A stretch of DNA of 64,000 bases, taken from the NCBI GenBank assembly GCA_019163375.1, contig JAFLKK010000006.1, positions 16,947 through 80,946 of the forward strand, in the 5' to 3' direction. The notes beneath the pieces were generated by a model that was given only the letters and a program-made list of their open reading frames with translations, was not told the DNA's origin and did no database searches. The position numbers and the translations under genes are program-made. The stretch comes from Paludibacter sp. Its GTDB lineage: Bacteria > Bacteroidota > Bacteroidia > Bacteroidales > Paludibacteraceae. This document shows positions 45,955 to 55,210 of this stretch, piece after piece; the first letter of the stretch is position 1, and each line of letters begins with the position of its first letter.

Positions 45955-46581
45955 ATGAGTGCAAGAATACTGACAAATACACCAACCTCTGGAGAATTTC
46001 CCGAATTCTACTTCGGAGAACATTTTAGAAAATCTCTATGGGTGGAATTTGTTGACAAAAAGTACGAGAAATGGATTGGTTGTTTTGAGTGTAACTATCC
46101 AAACGTATTAAACGAAGTGCTCGTTGACAAGGATAACAAATCTGCATTTGTCGTTTCTGGTGGAATTGGATACTTAATTGACATTGAAAACAGGAAACTT
46201 AAATATAAGACTGAGGAAAATCCACTTATAGAAAGCGTTATTTTGACGACAAACCCAGACTTTTTTATCGCGGGAACTTTTTATTGTGTTTACATTTTCG
46301 ACAACGAAAAACTGATAAAAGAAGTCTTGGCAGACGATTTAGTTGATGGAATTTACTTTAAACGTCAAGTTGACAGGAAAGCTGCTGGAGACTTAGCTTC
46401 AATTGAAAATCAATTTGAATTCAATCTTGATTTCGAACTCGACTTAGACACATTTGAACTGACAGTAGACAGGAGTGTGATTACGAAACATAATGACACC
46501 GTGAAAAAGACCAAACAAGACGAGAAAAACTCAGAAACGAAGCAAAGTATATTTAGACGACTTATAAATAAACTGAAATAA
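45955..46581 (+). CDS. orphan hypothetical protein
   Basis: 208 residues from the ATG at 45955 (MSARILTNTPTSGEFP); an upstream start at 45919 is possible but lies in repeat-flank DNA. Not recognised. No signal peptide or membrane helix. The first 130 residues look like a mixed alpha/beta or beta-propeller-blade fold (SAFVVSGGIGYLIDIENRKLK, FIAGTFYCVYIFDNEKLIKEV). The C-terminal 60 residues are highly charged, ending SIFRRLINKLK. Flanked by repeated 17-bp segments, as in a mobile cassette. Confidence 0.6.
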   Translation: MSARILTNTPTSGEFPEFYFGEHFRKSLWVEFVDKKYEKWIGCFECNYPNVLNEVLVDKDNKSAFVVSGGIGYLIDIENRKLKYKTEENPLIESVILTTNPDFFIAGTFYCVYIFDNEKLIKEVLADDLVDGIYFKRQVDRKAAGDLASIENQFEFNLDFELDLDTFELTVDRSVITKHNDTVKKTKQDEKNSETKQSIFRRLINKLK

Positions 46582-46605
46582 AAGGTATGCTGCTGACACG
46601 CCTCT

Positions 46606-46664
46606 GTTCATTGGCTGGTTGACCCCGATAAATCGGGACAAGCTGTGCATTCCGGTAGTTTTGC
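46606..46664 (+). repeat. 59-bp dispersed repeat, copy 1
   Basis: 54 of 59 bases equal the segment at 51748-51806, same orientation. Core CCCGATAAATCGGG is a short palindrome. Followed by further palindromes (CTGCCTGCCGCAGGCAAG, GTCCGTCAGCCGACGGAC, CCGTCAGCTGACGG) up to 46745. Confidence 0.85.
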
Positions 46665-46715
46665 TCCTGCCTGCCGCAGGCAAGCCCGCATTCACCTTGT
46701 CCGTCAGCCGACGGA

Positions 46716-46732
46716 CAGCGAATGCTCCCTCC
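46716..46732 (+). repeat. 17-bp flank repeat, copy 2
   Basis: Second copy of CAGCGAATGCTCCCTCC, lying between two palindromes built on CCGTCAG/CTGACGG. Confidence 0.8.
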
Positions 46733-46772
46733 GTCAGCTGACGGACAAATGCCCATAGCCTCGGTCGTCAGA

Positions 46773-48499
46773 CTGCGCAAAAACATCAGAGGATGTTTTT
46801 TAGAGATAATAACTGATTTGCTAATGAATAAGTAGTTGAAAGGTTGCTTATGTGCTGACTATTTTGTAAATTTATGGCATAAAACATTCAATTACAGAAT
46901 TATGCAACACATACAAGGCGAAGAACGAAATCAGTTAAAAATGTACTGTTTGGAACAAATGATATCGCCCGATAGTTTTGTTCGGGCGATTGATTTCTTT
47001 GTAGATGCTATCGATTTAGCCAGTTTCGGGTTTAAAAACATTACGTTGAAGGAAGAAGGTCGACCACCCTATCATCCATCGGTGCTTTTGAAACTCTACT
47101 TTTACGGTTATCGTTACGGTATACGTTCCTCTCGCAAACTGGAACGGGAAGCACAATTGAATCTTGAAGTTCGTTGGTTGCTGTGTGAACAGGTACCTTC
47201 GGCACGTACCATTTGTACATTTCGCAAAGAGTATGCTCAGGCCTTTCGTAATATCTTTCGCCGTTTTGTATTTATGCTTAAAGAACTTGGGCTGATTGAA
47301 GGAAAAACCATTGCCATTGATTCGTTCAAAGTTCGGGCACAGAACTCGCTCAAGAATAATTACAATCAGAAAAAGATTGACCGCCAACTGGAATATATTG
47401 ATGGACGTATCAATGAGTTTGAAGATGCATTAGATAAAGCCGATTCAGGGGAAGAAAAGACAAAACTGACGCAAAAGATTGAAAAACAACAAAGCCGTCG
47501 GGAAAAATATCAGGCTATCGAATCGGAGCTAAAAGAAACAGATAAAGATCAGATAAGTACAACAGACCAAGATGCACAGTCGGTGGTGTTACAAAGAGGA
47601 ATTACAGTAGTAGGTTACAATATACAAGCGTCGGTGGATGCCAAAAACAAGCTCATTACGCATTTTGATACCGGAAGTGTAAATGATACCGTCGCACTAG
47701 CTCCGGTGGCGATCGCCACCAAAGAAGTGTTGCAGGTGGAGCAAATGGATGTATTGGCCGATAAAGGATATCATACAGGTGAACAGATACGGCAATGTGA
47801 GCAAAACGGAATCACCACTTATGTGTCGCCCAAAGAACCGGCTTCGAATGACCCGGATATATTCCCGATAACGAGTTTTGTGTACACTGCCGAAAACAAT
47901 AGTTATATCTGTCCGGCAGGGGAAGTGTTGACAACCAACGGCACCTGGCTTACGCATAGCAGCAAAGGGTATAAATCGGCTTATAAGTTTCAGCGCTACA
48001 ATACAAAGAAATGTAAAAGTTGTGAGTTACAGCCCCAATGCACGAAGAGTAAAACCAACGGGAGGAATATTGATCGCAGTGAATTTGCAGACGACGTTAT
48101 ACAGAACAATAAACGGGTGAAAGAGAATCCTGCGTATTATAAGCAGCGACAACAACTAGCTGAACATCCCTGGGGAACACTTAAAAGACAACGGGGATTT
48201 GACCATCTGTTGACGAGAGGGAAAAAAAATGTATTAGGCGAGGTGAGTCTGGTGTTCATCGGATACAACCTAAGCCGATTTATACAAATAACCGAAGAAA
48301 TAAATGCCTTCAAAGAACTAATCAGAGGGATAATAGCTCTGCTTTTACTAAAGCGGACTTCTTTAAAGCCGATATAAGCCTTCAAAGAAATTAAGCATGA
48401 AAATAAATGCAGTCAAACAAGTTTCGTATATGAGGCTTATTTGAGGCCAAAAACAACAAAACAGATACAAAAACGGGAGAATATGGGGTTTTTGCGCAG
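46773..48499 (+). mobile_element. IS1182-like insertion sequence
   Basis: About 1.7 kb with terminal inverted repeats CTGCGCAAAAAC at 46773-46784 and 48488-48499, a perfect 12-bp match that may extend by two or three imperfect bases. One transposase gene inside. Just inside the left end AAAAACATC-AGAG-GATGTTTTT (46779-46800) forms a terminator-like hairpin that would block read-in. A clean target duplication could not be identified. Confidence 0.85.
46902..48377 (+). CDS. IS1182-family transposase
   Basis: 491 residues from the ATG at 46902 (MQHIQGEERNQLKMY); an ATG at 46836 would add 22 residues. The N-terminal DUF772 type domain has RPPYHPSVLLKLYFYGYRYGIRSSRKLERE. The DDE-type catalytic part includes TIAIDSFKVRAQNS (first D), VLADKGYHTG (second D) and a C-terminal HPWGTLKRQRGFDHLLTRG segment with a cysteine cluster (CKSCELQPQC) before it. 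Intact, so the element may be active. Confidence 0.92.
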   Translation: MQHIQGEERNQLKMYCLEQMISPDSFVRAIDFFVDAIDLASFGFKNITLKEEGRPPYHPSVLLKLYFYGYRYGIRSSRKLEREAQLNLEVRWLLCEQVPSARTICTFRKEYAQAFRNIFRRFVFMLKELGLIEGKTIAIDSFKVRAQNSLKNNYNQKKIDRQLEYIDGRINEFEDALDKADSGEEKTKLTQKIEKQQSRREKYQAIESELKETDKDQISTTDQDAQSVVLQRGITVVGYNIQASVDAKNKLITHFDTGSVNDTVALAPVAIATKEVLQVEQMDVLADKGYHTGEQIRQCEQNGITTYVSPKEPASNDPDIFPITSFVYTAENNSYICPAGEVLTTNGTWLTHSSKGYKSAYKFQRYNTKKCKSCELQPQCTKSKTNGRNIDRSEFADDVIQNNKRVKENPAYYKQRQQLAEHPWGTLKRQRGFDHLLTRGKKNVLGEVSLVFIGYNLSRFIQITEEINAFKELIRGIIALLLLKRTSLKPI

Positions 48500-48588
48500 A
48501 CTCTCGTTATGGGCAACAGCAAAAAATGAAAAAGCGATATATATTTTGTTGAAAATTAGAACGACTAAAATGGAAACTATTATATACA

Positions 48589-50190
48589 ATGAAAAAACAT
48601 AAAATAATGACTCCGAAAATAAATATAATTATTTTTTTCTTCGTAATGTTCTTCCTATCCTGTGAAAAAGAACAATTAAAATTTGAATCACCGAGTGTTA
48701 CTATTTTGACAACTAAAAAAATAAGTAACAATGCTGGAATTATCAAATATAAAGTCAATAGAGGCTATGGAGCAAATATAAAGGATTTTTATATTGAATT
48801 TTATGACATTACAGACACGACTGCTCAAGTAATTAAGAAAAACCTATATCTAAATAATTCACCTCAATTTACAGATTCAGTTTTATTAAACGAATTGAAA
48901 AATAAACATGATTATCGCGTTATTTTAAAATTAAAATCTGAGAAGAATGAATTTAAAAGTGCCTCAACGATTTTATCTTTATCTTCTAATTATGATGAAT
49001 CTTTTTTAGGTATTACCGGATGTGATTTGAATATTTCTTCATATGACGAAATGTATATAGAAGAATATAACGGTTTTTTAGCTAAACCTTTACGTAAAGG
49101 ACAATACTTCTTGGTTGACATTTATTTTTCTGACACGTTTCTTTCCAAAAACAAATACGAATTCAAATTAAATGATAATATCTCTCTTACACCTGATCCG
49201 ACTTATACCAGTTATTCTGATTATGTATTCTGGGGAATGAAAATACCTGATAATATTCCTGCAGGGGTTTATACACTTGATTTATATGTGAATGGCAAGA
49301 AGTTTACCGCATATAGCAAAATAAGGATTTTTTCAGGTACTTATTCAGAAACTAATATACCAGTGATGCCAATTGTTTTGTATCCATCTTGGCAAAGTAC
49401 AGAATTTATTCTACAAAATAAAATTTATTTTATCTATCAATATGATGTGGCATATTATGATATGTCAAAAAACATCTGGGTAAAACGAAACAGTATTTCT
49501 TCTAACGATGCAAATATTGGAGTTGGAATTACGGATGCAAACTTCAATTATAATAATTCCCAGTATTTATTTGTACATTATTTTAGTAGATTATATCAAA
49601 TCCCGGGTAAGCTAAACCTACTTAAGTATAATGAAACAATTGATAATTGGGACATAATTACGAATTATCCAGACAGTGATGATAATGTTTTTGCTTTTAG
49701 ATTAGGAAACAGCGTTTATGTAGGTTACAAAAAATTTAACAACAAACGATTTTGGGAATATAATTTAAATACAAATGTTTGGACTGCTAAAAAAAATCTA
49801 CCTGATGATATGCATGGATATGTTACAGGAAATTGTGAGAATGGTACAACTGGATTTATAATTACGAACTACAGAGAATTATGGCAGTATAATCCAACCA
49901 ATGATAATTGGACTTTATTATGTTCATTAAATGCAGGTCCCTATAACAGATCCAATACCCGATTATTGTACAACAAAAATTATATCTATGCTTTAGGAGG
50001 CATAACGGATAATAATTATGAATTAGGAGATTTTTGGAGATATAATTTGGATACAAAAATGTGGGAGTTTATTTGGCAATGTCAATACACTTACAATTTA
50101 ACTGCTTCAAAATTTATAGTTAATGACAAAATACTTATGATTCCATGTGTTGGATATAATACAAACTGTAAAGCAGAAATAACATTTTAA
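48589..50190 (+). CDS. lipoprotein with Kelch-type beta-propeller
   Basis: 533-residue predicted lipoprotein. The signal peptide ends in FFLSC (lipid at C25), followed by EKEQ. Residues about 30-130 look like a fibronectin-like domain and 130-240 like a second beta-sandwich. The C-terminal half has Kelch-like blades such as LLKYNETIDNWDIIT, FWEYNLNTNVWTAK, LWQYNPTNDNWTLL, FWRYNLDTKMWEFIW. Probably surface exposed. Very AT-rich, unlike the flanking chromosome, which suggests transfer. Ligand unknown. Pairs with the next gene, 8 nt away. Confidence 0.75.
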   Translation: MKKHKIMTPKINIIIFFFVMFFLSCEKEQLKFESPSVTILTTKKISNNAGIIKYKVNRGYGANIKDFYIEFYDITDTTAQVIKKNLYLNNSPQFTDSVLLNELKNKHDYRVILKLKSEKNEFKSASTILSLSSNYDESFLGITGCDLNISSYDEMYIEEYNGFLAKPLRKGQYFLVDIYFSDTFLSKNKYEFKLNDNISLTPDPTYTSYSDYVFWGMKIPDNIPAGVYTLDLYVNGKKFTAYSKIRIFSGTYSETNIPVMPIVLYPSWQSTEFILQNKIYFIYQYDVAYYDMSKNIWVKRNSISSNDANIGVGITDANFNYNNSQYLFVHYFSRLYQIPGKLNLLKYNETIDNWDIITNYPDSDDNVFAFRLGNSVYVGYKKFNNKRFWEYNLNTNVWTAKKNLPDDMHGYVTGNCENGTTGFIITNYRELWQYNPTNDNWTLLCSLNAGPYNRSNTRLLYNKNYIYALGGITDNNYELGDFWRYNLDTKMWEFIWQCQYTYNLTASKFIVNDKILMIPCVGYNTNCKAEITF

Positions 50191-50198
50191 ATTTTTTA

Positions 50199-51563
50199 TT
50201 GAAAATGGGAAAATACATCAATATTATTAATTTCATTTTATTGCTATCCTTACTTTCAGCATGCAATAAAGGAATAGATGAACCTATATTACCTGATGAG
50301 AATACATCTAATAGTATAACGTCATTTGATTTCCAGAATGTAACTCCTACATCACGTCAGATTTTAGTTGAATGGACTGCAATCAATGCGGTTAAATTTG
50401 ATGTAATTGTCAATGATACTGTTAGTATTAAAGGCATTCAAACAAATTCTTATTTATTAACTCATCTAGAGCCAAATACAACGTATAAGATTTCGGTAAG
50501 AGCCTATGATAAAAACAATTATTCAAGAATAATAAATAAAAATTCATCTACTAGCATTGAATTAATAAATGAAATCTCATCACTTCCTTTCGGCAAATAT
50601 GAATATAAAACAATCAATATTATTCAATGCAAAGTTACTTCAGATAATAATTACATTATTCTTGGACAAGCACTTATTTATGATAAAACATATACACTAG
50701 TAATGAAAACCGACAGAAATTTTAATTTAATTTGGAAGAAATACTTTGAAGGTGGATTATTTGATTACACTGCAAATAATCAATATATTAAAGAATGCGA
50801 CGATAATGGTTTCTTAGTTCTTTCCTATCAAAACACTTTCAAAATAAATAAGTATGGGGATAAAATAATTCAAATTAGAAATGAAATTACCTATAAATAT
50901 GCAATTTATAATGGTATTGAAACTGCGAATGGAAACTTTTTATTTGTAGGAAATAATGGCTTTAATTTAATTGACAATAAGCTTGATACCATTTGGTCTA
51001 AACCAAATAATTACTATTTAAATATTGAAATAATCAAAAACGGTAAAAATAATTTTTATGTTTTTGGGACTAAACTAATTGATAAAAATAGTGGATTGGA
51101 TGGGATGTACAATTTAGGAATGAAAGAAATTGATAATTCAGGTAATGTGTTACAAGAAATTATTTATAATAATACAGATAATTGTTATTTAGAAACCTTT
51201 GTTCAATCAAAAGACAATTACTATTATCTTATGGCAAACGGCGCTGGATATACTTCTGATATGAGTGTGTCGAAAATAACAAATAAAGGGGATGAATTAT
51301 GGACAGTTCACACTTTGTCAACAATAGGATTTCCACTTACTGTATATGGAGCAACAGCTTTAAAAGATAATTCTATACTTTGTCTTTGTTATAGCTCTTC
51401 TCAGAATTATTATGCGGTTGAAATATCTCCGAATGGTAAATTGATAAAAAAATTTAATGCTGGTGATATGTATGTACCAGTTTTTATTGATAAAGCTGAT
51501 GATGGAAGTTATATATTTCTAACACAAGGTGGATATATTTATAAACTTGTGATCGAAAGATAA
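50199..51563 (+). CDS. lipoprotein with Fn3-like domain and PQQ-type propeller
   Basis: 454-residue predicted lipoprotein, signal ending in LLSAC followed by NKGIDEP. An Fn3-like domain at about 40-125 (ILVEWTAINAVKFDVIVND, HLEPNTTYKISVRAYD), then propeller-type repeats with VMKTDRNFNLIWKKYFEGG, a pattern seen in beta-propeller proteins that compare 'I said to myself' type records. Function unknown. Same AT-rich composition and Fn3-then-propeller plan as the preceding gene, so the two probably work as a pair at the cell surface. Confidence 0.72.
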   Translation: MKMGKYINIINFILLLSLLSACNKGIDEPILPDENTSNSITSFDFQNVTPTSRQILVEWTAINAVKFDVIVNDTVSIKGIQTNSYLLTHLEPNTTYKISVRAYDKNNYSRIINKNSSTSIELINEISSLPFGKYEYKTINIIQCKVTSDNNYIILGQALIYDKTYTLVMKTDRNFNLIWKKYFEGGLFDYTANNQYIKECDDNGFLVLSYQNTFKINKYGDKIIQIRNEITYKYAIYNGIETANGNFLFVGNNGFNLIDNKLDTIWSKPNNYYLNIEIIKNGKNNFYVFGTKLIDKNSGLDGMYNLGMKEIDNSGNVLQEIIYNNTDNCYLETFVQSKDNYYYLMANGAGYTSDMSVSKITNKGDELWTVHTLSTIGFPLTVYGATALKDNSILCLCYSSSQNYYAVEISPNGKLIKKFNAGDMYVPVFIDKADDGSYIFLTQGGYIYKLVIER

Positions 51564-51747
51564 ACTGATTTGACATGACAGAAATAAAAAAACGTATATC
51601 GTTTATACTAAAACATTTCGTCAATTATTCAAAACTCAAAAAAATAAAATATAACATTTGTACAAACAAAAAATACATCAACATTATTATACATTTAAAA
51701 ACCAACTAATTACAACCAAGCTACTAGCCCATAACATACGCTCTTAT

Positions 51748-51806
51748 GTTCATTGGCTGGCTGACCCCGATAAATCGGGACAAATTGTGCATTACGCTAG
51801 TTTTGC
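51748..51806 (+). repeat. 59-bp dispersed repeat, copy 2
   Basis: Direct copy of the segment at 46606-46664 with five differences. Together they bracket the IS element and the two AT-rich lipoprotein genes. The rest of the 51564-52002 gap shows only a promoter box. Confidence 0.85.
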
Positions 51807-51940
51807 CTCAGTTTGTATCAAAATAAAAAAACAGGAAGATCTTTATCTTCGAAATTGATATATTTATACCAATTGAGAAATATAATAGAATAAAAATGCA
51901 TTTTGCCTTGCGGCATGTAGTGAAAAGGAATATTTATTTG

Positions 51941-51948
51941 TAGTTTTG
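51941..51948 (+). promoter_or_regulatory. -7 box (TAGTTTTG)
   Basis: Exact TAnnTTTG match 54 nt before the ATG at 52003; no -33 element at standard spacing. Confidence 0.45.
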
Positions 51949-52002
51949 CAAAAAGATATGCTTAATTTTCAAGAAAAAATATCAACACTATAAATATCTA
52001 AT

Positions 52003-52737
52003 ATGAACATTAAACACAAAACATTATTTTTATCGGCTAGCGCTGTAATTCTCCTGGGATTGGGATTACAAGGACATTGCGCCTCACCAAAGAGCAAAAC
52101 CGCTGGTAACGCCAAAAGCGATACTACGCGAACTATCTCACCGTACTTTACTCCGGGCACAACAAAGAAAAAGACGCCGGATGCTAAAGGATTTATCCAA
52201 CGTTGGTCGCTACTAGAACCAATTAACAAACCGAACCGTGGCAATGCTGTTTTTACCGATAGCTACTTGAGAACGGCATTTACAACCGAGTATTTTGCAA
52301 ACCAGTTTACTGTACTTCCTAAAGATGGAGAAAAGGTAAAAGTTGGCGAGCAGGAACTAACGTGGCATGCATTGGAGAGTTCTATGTACAATGTCAAACT
52401 ATTTCGTTTCGCCTATGGATTGAGAAAACAGCATTACGGAGTAATCTTTTGGGCAGTTACCGTAGTGAACAGTCCTGAAGAAATGAAAAATGTAAGATTG
52501 GCAGTCGGCTCAAATTCGGCATCCATGTGGTGGCTAAATGGAAAGGAAGCTATTCTGCTATCGGGAGACAGACGCATGGTAGTGGACGATTGTGTTTCAC
52601 CTCGTCTAACACTTAATAAAGGAAAGAATATCCTGCGGGGAGCAGTCATTAATGGTCCCGGAATGAGTGATTTCTGTGTTCGTTTTCTAAATGAAAATGG
52701 AGAGCCGATAAAAAATATCACTATCAGTTATGAATAA
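52003..52737 (+). CDS. exported hypothetical, companion of the GH43 gene
   Basis: 244 residues with signal peptide (TLFLSASAVILLGLGLQGHCA). The mature part lacks catalytic motifs I recognise; segments such as VGSNSASMWWLNGKEAILLSGDR and LNKGKNILRGAVINGPG look like the jelly-roll accessory domains attached to Bacteroidota glycoside hydrolases and esterases. A carbohydrate-binding role next to the GH43 enzyme is inference. Confidence 0.6.
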   Translation: MNIKHKTLFLSASAVILLGLGLQGHCASPKSKTAGNAKSDTTRTISPYFTPGTTKKKTPDAKGFIQRWSLLEPINKPNRGNAVFTDSYLRTAFTTEYFANQFTVLPKDGEKVKVGEQELTWHALESSMYNVKLFRFAYGLRKQHYGVIFWAVTVVNSPEEMKNVRLAVGSNSASMWWLNGKEAILLSGDRRMVVDDCVSPRLTLNKGKNILRGAVINGPGMSDFCVRFLNENGEPIKNITISYE

Positions 52738-52877
52738 AATTAGCTAATCATCCCTATTTAATATCTCAATTGTATAAAAATTAGAATTATGAAACGAGCA
52801 CAACAAACCAATCATGATACACATGGAAAATGATTATGTGCGAGTTCCATCTGACATTAAAAAAAAATTATAAACAG

Positions 52878-54329
52878 ATGAAATCAAGAATTAAAATAAT
52901 GGGTGCAATAGCCCTACTATCACTATTGTTAACCGGAACAGTGATGGCACAAGTCGGAAAACCATTTATACATGATCCATCCACCATTATGGAATGCGAC
53001 GGTAAGTATTATACATTTGGTACAGGCGGAGGCGGATTAATATCCGAAGACGGTTGGACATGGAATAGCGGTGCAGTAAGACCGGGTGGTGGAGCTGCCC
53101 CAGATGCATTAAAAATTGGCGATCGCTACCTTGTTATCTATGGCTCAACAGGTGGAGGTCTGGGAGGCGGACATGATGGTAAAATAAATACAATGTGGAA
53201 TAAAACGCTTGACCCAACGTCTCCTGATTTTAAATTTACAGAATCTATTGTAGTTGCATCCTCCGAAAACATGGAAGACTGTGATGCTATTGACCCGGGA
53301 CTTTTACTTGACCCAACCGATGGACGTTTATGGTGTTCATACGGAACCTACTTTGGTTTCATTCGCCTTATAGAACTTGATCCCAAAACTGGAAAACGTG
53401 TTGAAGGTAATAAAGCAATAAATGTAGCTATTGATTGTGAGGCCACAGACTTAATGTATCGTGATGGTTGGTATTATCTGCTGGGCACACATGGAACCTG
53501 CTGCGATGGCGCTAACTCAACTTATAATATCGTTGTTGGTCGGTCCAAAAAAGTAACCGGTCCTTACCTTGATAATATGGGAAGAGACATGTTAGAAGGT
53601 GGTGGTAAAATGGTAGTAGCAGCCGGCGGAAGAGTTACCGGACCCGGGCACTTTGGACGTTTAATTATTGGCGACGGTGTTGAAAAAATGTCCTGCCATT
53701 ATGAAGCAGATTTAGATCAAAGCGGACGCAGCGTGTTAGCTATCCGTCCGCTATTATGGAAAAATGGTTGGCCGGTTGCAGGAGATAACTTTAAAGAAGG
53801 AACGTATGAGATTGAATCGGAGCGACGAGGATATGCCTTGGAGTTAGTAGTAGATTTTGTACGAATGGCCGGTGGAATGCGCGGATTTAACCGTAACAAT
53901 GATGAACCTATAAAACCTGTTGCTTCGCAGGAATTAGCCGTTGTAATTAAAACCTGGCCAACAGGCAACACGGGTGTACGGATTGGAGATTACATGTTCC
54001 GTCCGCATCAAAAATGGGCAATTACAGCAGTTCCCGATGCAGGAGGATATCCCGGTGCACCCTATTATAAAATAGTAATTGCAGGAACGGATCGTGCATT
54101 AGCAGCAACTGCCGAAGCTGAAGTAATAACGGTTCCAAACTTTAACGGCGCACCGGAACAATTATGGCGAATCGATCAATTGATAGATGGAACATATAGA
54201 ATAATGCCTAAGTTAGTTCCCAATTCGCAGGAGAAATTAGCACTGGTATCTTCCGGGGATAGCACACCAACACTTGCACCATTTGATATGAATAGTGACA
54301 ACTCCAAATGGAATTTTAAGGCTCACTAA
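52878..54329 (+). CDS. secreted GH43-family glycosidase with beta-trefoil domain
   Basis: 483 residues from the ATG at 52878 (MKSRIKIMGAIALLSLLLTG, cut near VMAQ). A five-bladed propeller of GH43 type starts with GKPFIHDPSTIMECDGKYY, whose aspartate is the expected catalytic base; CDAIDPGLLLDPTDGRLW holds the pKa-modulating aspartate and IDCEATDLMYRDGWYY the acid glutamate. The C-terminal 130 residues (QKWAITAVPDAGG, APEQLWRIDQLIDGTYRI) are a ricin-like trefoil. Likely acts on arabinan or a similar polymer outside the cell. An in-frame ATG at 52830 gives a poorer signal. Confidence 0.87.
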   Translation: MKSRIKIMGAIALLSLLLTGTVMAQVGKPFIHDPSTIMECDGKYYTFGTGGGGLISEDGWTWNSGAVRPGGGAAPDALKIGDRYLVIYGSTGGGLGGGHDGKINTMWNKTLDPTSPDFKFTESIVVASSENMEDCDAIDPGLLLDPTDGRLWCSYGTYFGFIRLIELDPKTGKRVEGNKAINVAIDCEATDLMYRDGWYYLLGTHGTCCDGANSTYNIVVGRSKKVTGPYLDNMGRDMLEGGGKMVVAAGGRVTGPGHFGRLIIGDGVEKMSCHYEADLDQSGRSVLAIRPLLWKNGWPVAGDNFKEGTYEIESERRGYALELVVDFVRMAGGMRGFNRNNDEPIKPVASQELAVVIKTWPTGNTGVRIGDYMFRPHQKWAITAVPDAGGYPGAPYYKIVIAGTDRALAATAEAEVITVPNFNGAPEQLWRIDQLIDGTYRIMPKLVPNSQEKLALVSSGDSTPTLAPFDMNSDNSKWNFKAH

Positions 54330-54342
54330 CTCTATACTTTAC

Positions 54343-54378
54343 GAAAGACGCAGGTTTAATTATCTGCGTCTTTCTGTT
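54343..54378 (+). terminator. terminator after the GH43 gene
   Basis: Perfect 11-bp stem GAAAGACGCAG/CTGCGTCTTTC, 10-nt loop, short T tail. The following gap to 54601 holds a TAAGTTTG box at 54419-54426 and nothing else that I can support. Confidence 0.85.
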
Positions 54379-54601
54379 TAAATGTAAAAAATATTTCAAC
54401 TTTGTAATTGACGAATACTAAGTTTGCTATGGCCAGGTAATTCCTGCAAGTCGCCTAAAGATGATCAGTTGGCAGTTCTTTTGCTCAAGCGTTCACTTGC
54501 CGGATAATTAAAATCTGGTTAAAGCAGAGAAAAATAGATACTCTCTGAAATCCAATGAAGGTCTTATTATTCATATAAAATTTAAACAAAAAAATAAAAT
54601 C

Positions 54602-55117
54602 ATGAAAACATTAAAAACATTCATTTTGCTTATTGCTTTTGTTGGTTTAATAAGTTGTGACGACAACAAAGAAATTAGTAATGTTGCAGTTGACAGGTAT
54701 GTCGAATTATTGAAAGCGAATCAATATGATTCAATAAACTTACCTGCTTTTACTTACAACGACATCCCCGCACTACTGAAATACAGGAATGATACACAAG
54801 TTATAACGAATTTCCCTCACAACGGTATTTCTTCTCTTTATGCACCAAACTGCACACTAGGAATGTATGTTTTGTGGACTATCGAATCAATAAGAGCGGT
54901 TTCAATTAACAGCGAGTATTTAATAATGAGATTCCCGTCTCAAAATCCCATTTTAGCTTTGAGAGATTCGGTCGATTTAAAGTTAGTCGACGATGACACT
55001 TCTCATAAAATAGCAGCAAAAGCTTATTTTGACTGGTGGGAAAACAATAAACAAAAGAACTTTGGCGAATTTAAACACCTTGACCCATTGATTGAAACCA
55101 AATATAGATGGCATTGA
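54602..55117 (+). CDS. DUF4943-like lipoprotein
   Basis: 171 residues with a signal peptide ending in GLISC (C20) then DDNKE. The mature sequence (VDRYVELLKANQYDSINLPAFTYNDIPALLKY, then DWWENNK near the end) matches my memory of DUF4943, a Bacteroidota family of unknown function. Monocistronic, with a bidirectional terminator after it. Confidence 0.7.
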   Translation: MKTLKTFILLIAFVGLISCDDNKEISNVAVDRYVELLKANQYDSINLPAFTYNDIPALLKYRNDTQVITNFPHNGISSLYAPNCTLGMYVLWTIESIRAVSINSEYLIMRFPSQNPILALRDSVDLKLVDDDTSHKIAAKAYFDWWENNKQKNFGEFKHLDPLIETKYRWH

Positions 55118-55147
55118 ATTATTTTTGTCTCTACTTTTACACGGTAT

Positions 55148-55189
55148 AAAAAAAGGTTATTGAAAACGAATTTCAATAACCTTTTTTTT
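55148..55189. terminator. bidirectional terminator
   Basis: 18-bp stem AAAAAAAGGTTATTGAAA / TTTCAATAACCTTTTTTT with an ACGAA loop, between the convergent DUF4943 and PurF-like genes. Confidence 0.92.
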
Positions 55190-55210
55190 TGTCTATATTT
55201 TGATTGAATG

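Noticed and set aside
48500..48520. Integron attC core site at GTTATGGGC
   Set aside because: It resembles but does not fit the GTTRRRY core, and no integron integrase is in the window, so I kept it only as an observation on module ends.
51658..51858. Small open frame of 66 codons after the lipoprotein pair
   Set aside because: It runs through the 59-bp dispersed repeat, has no ATG start and no recognisable features.
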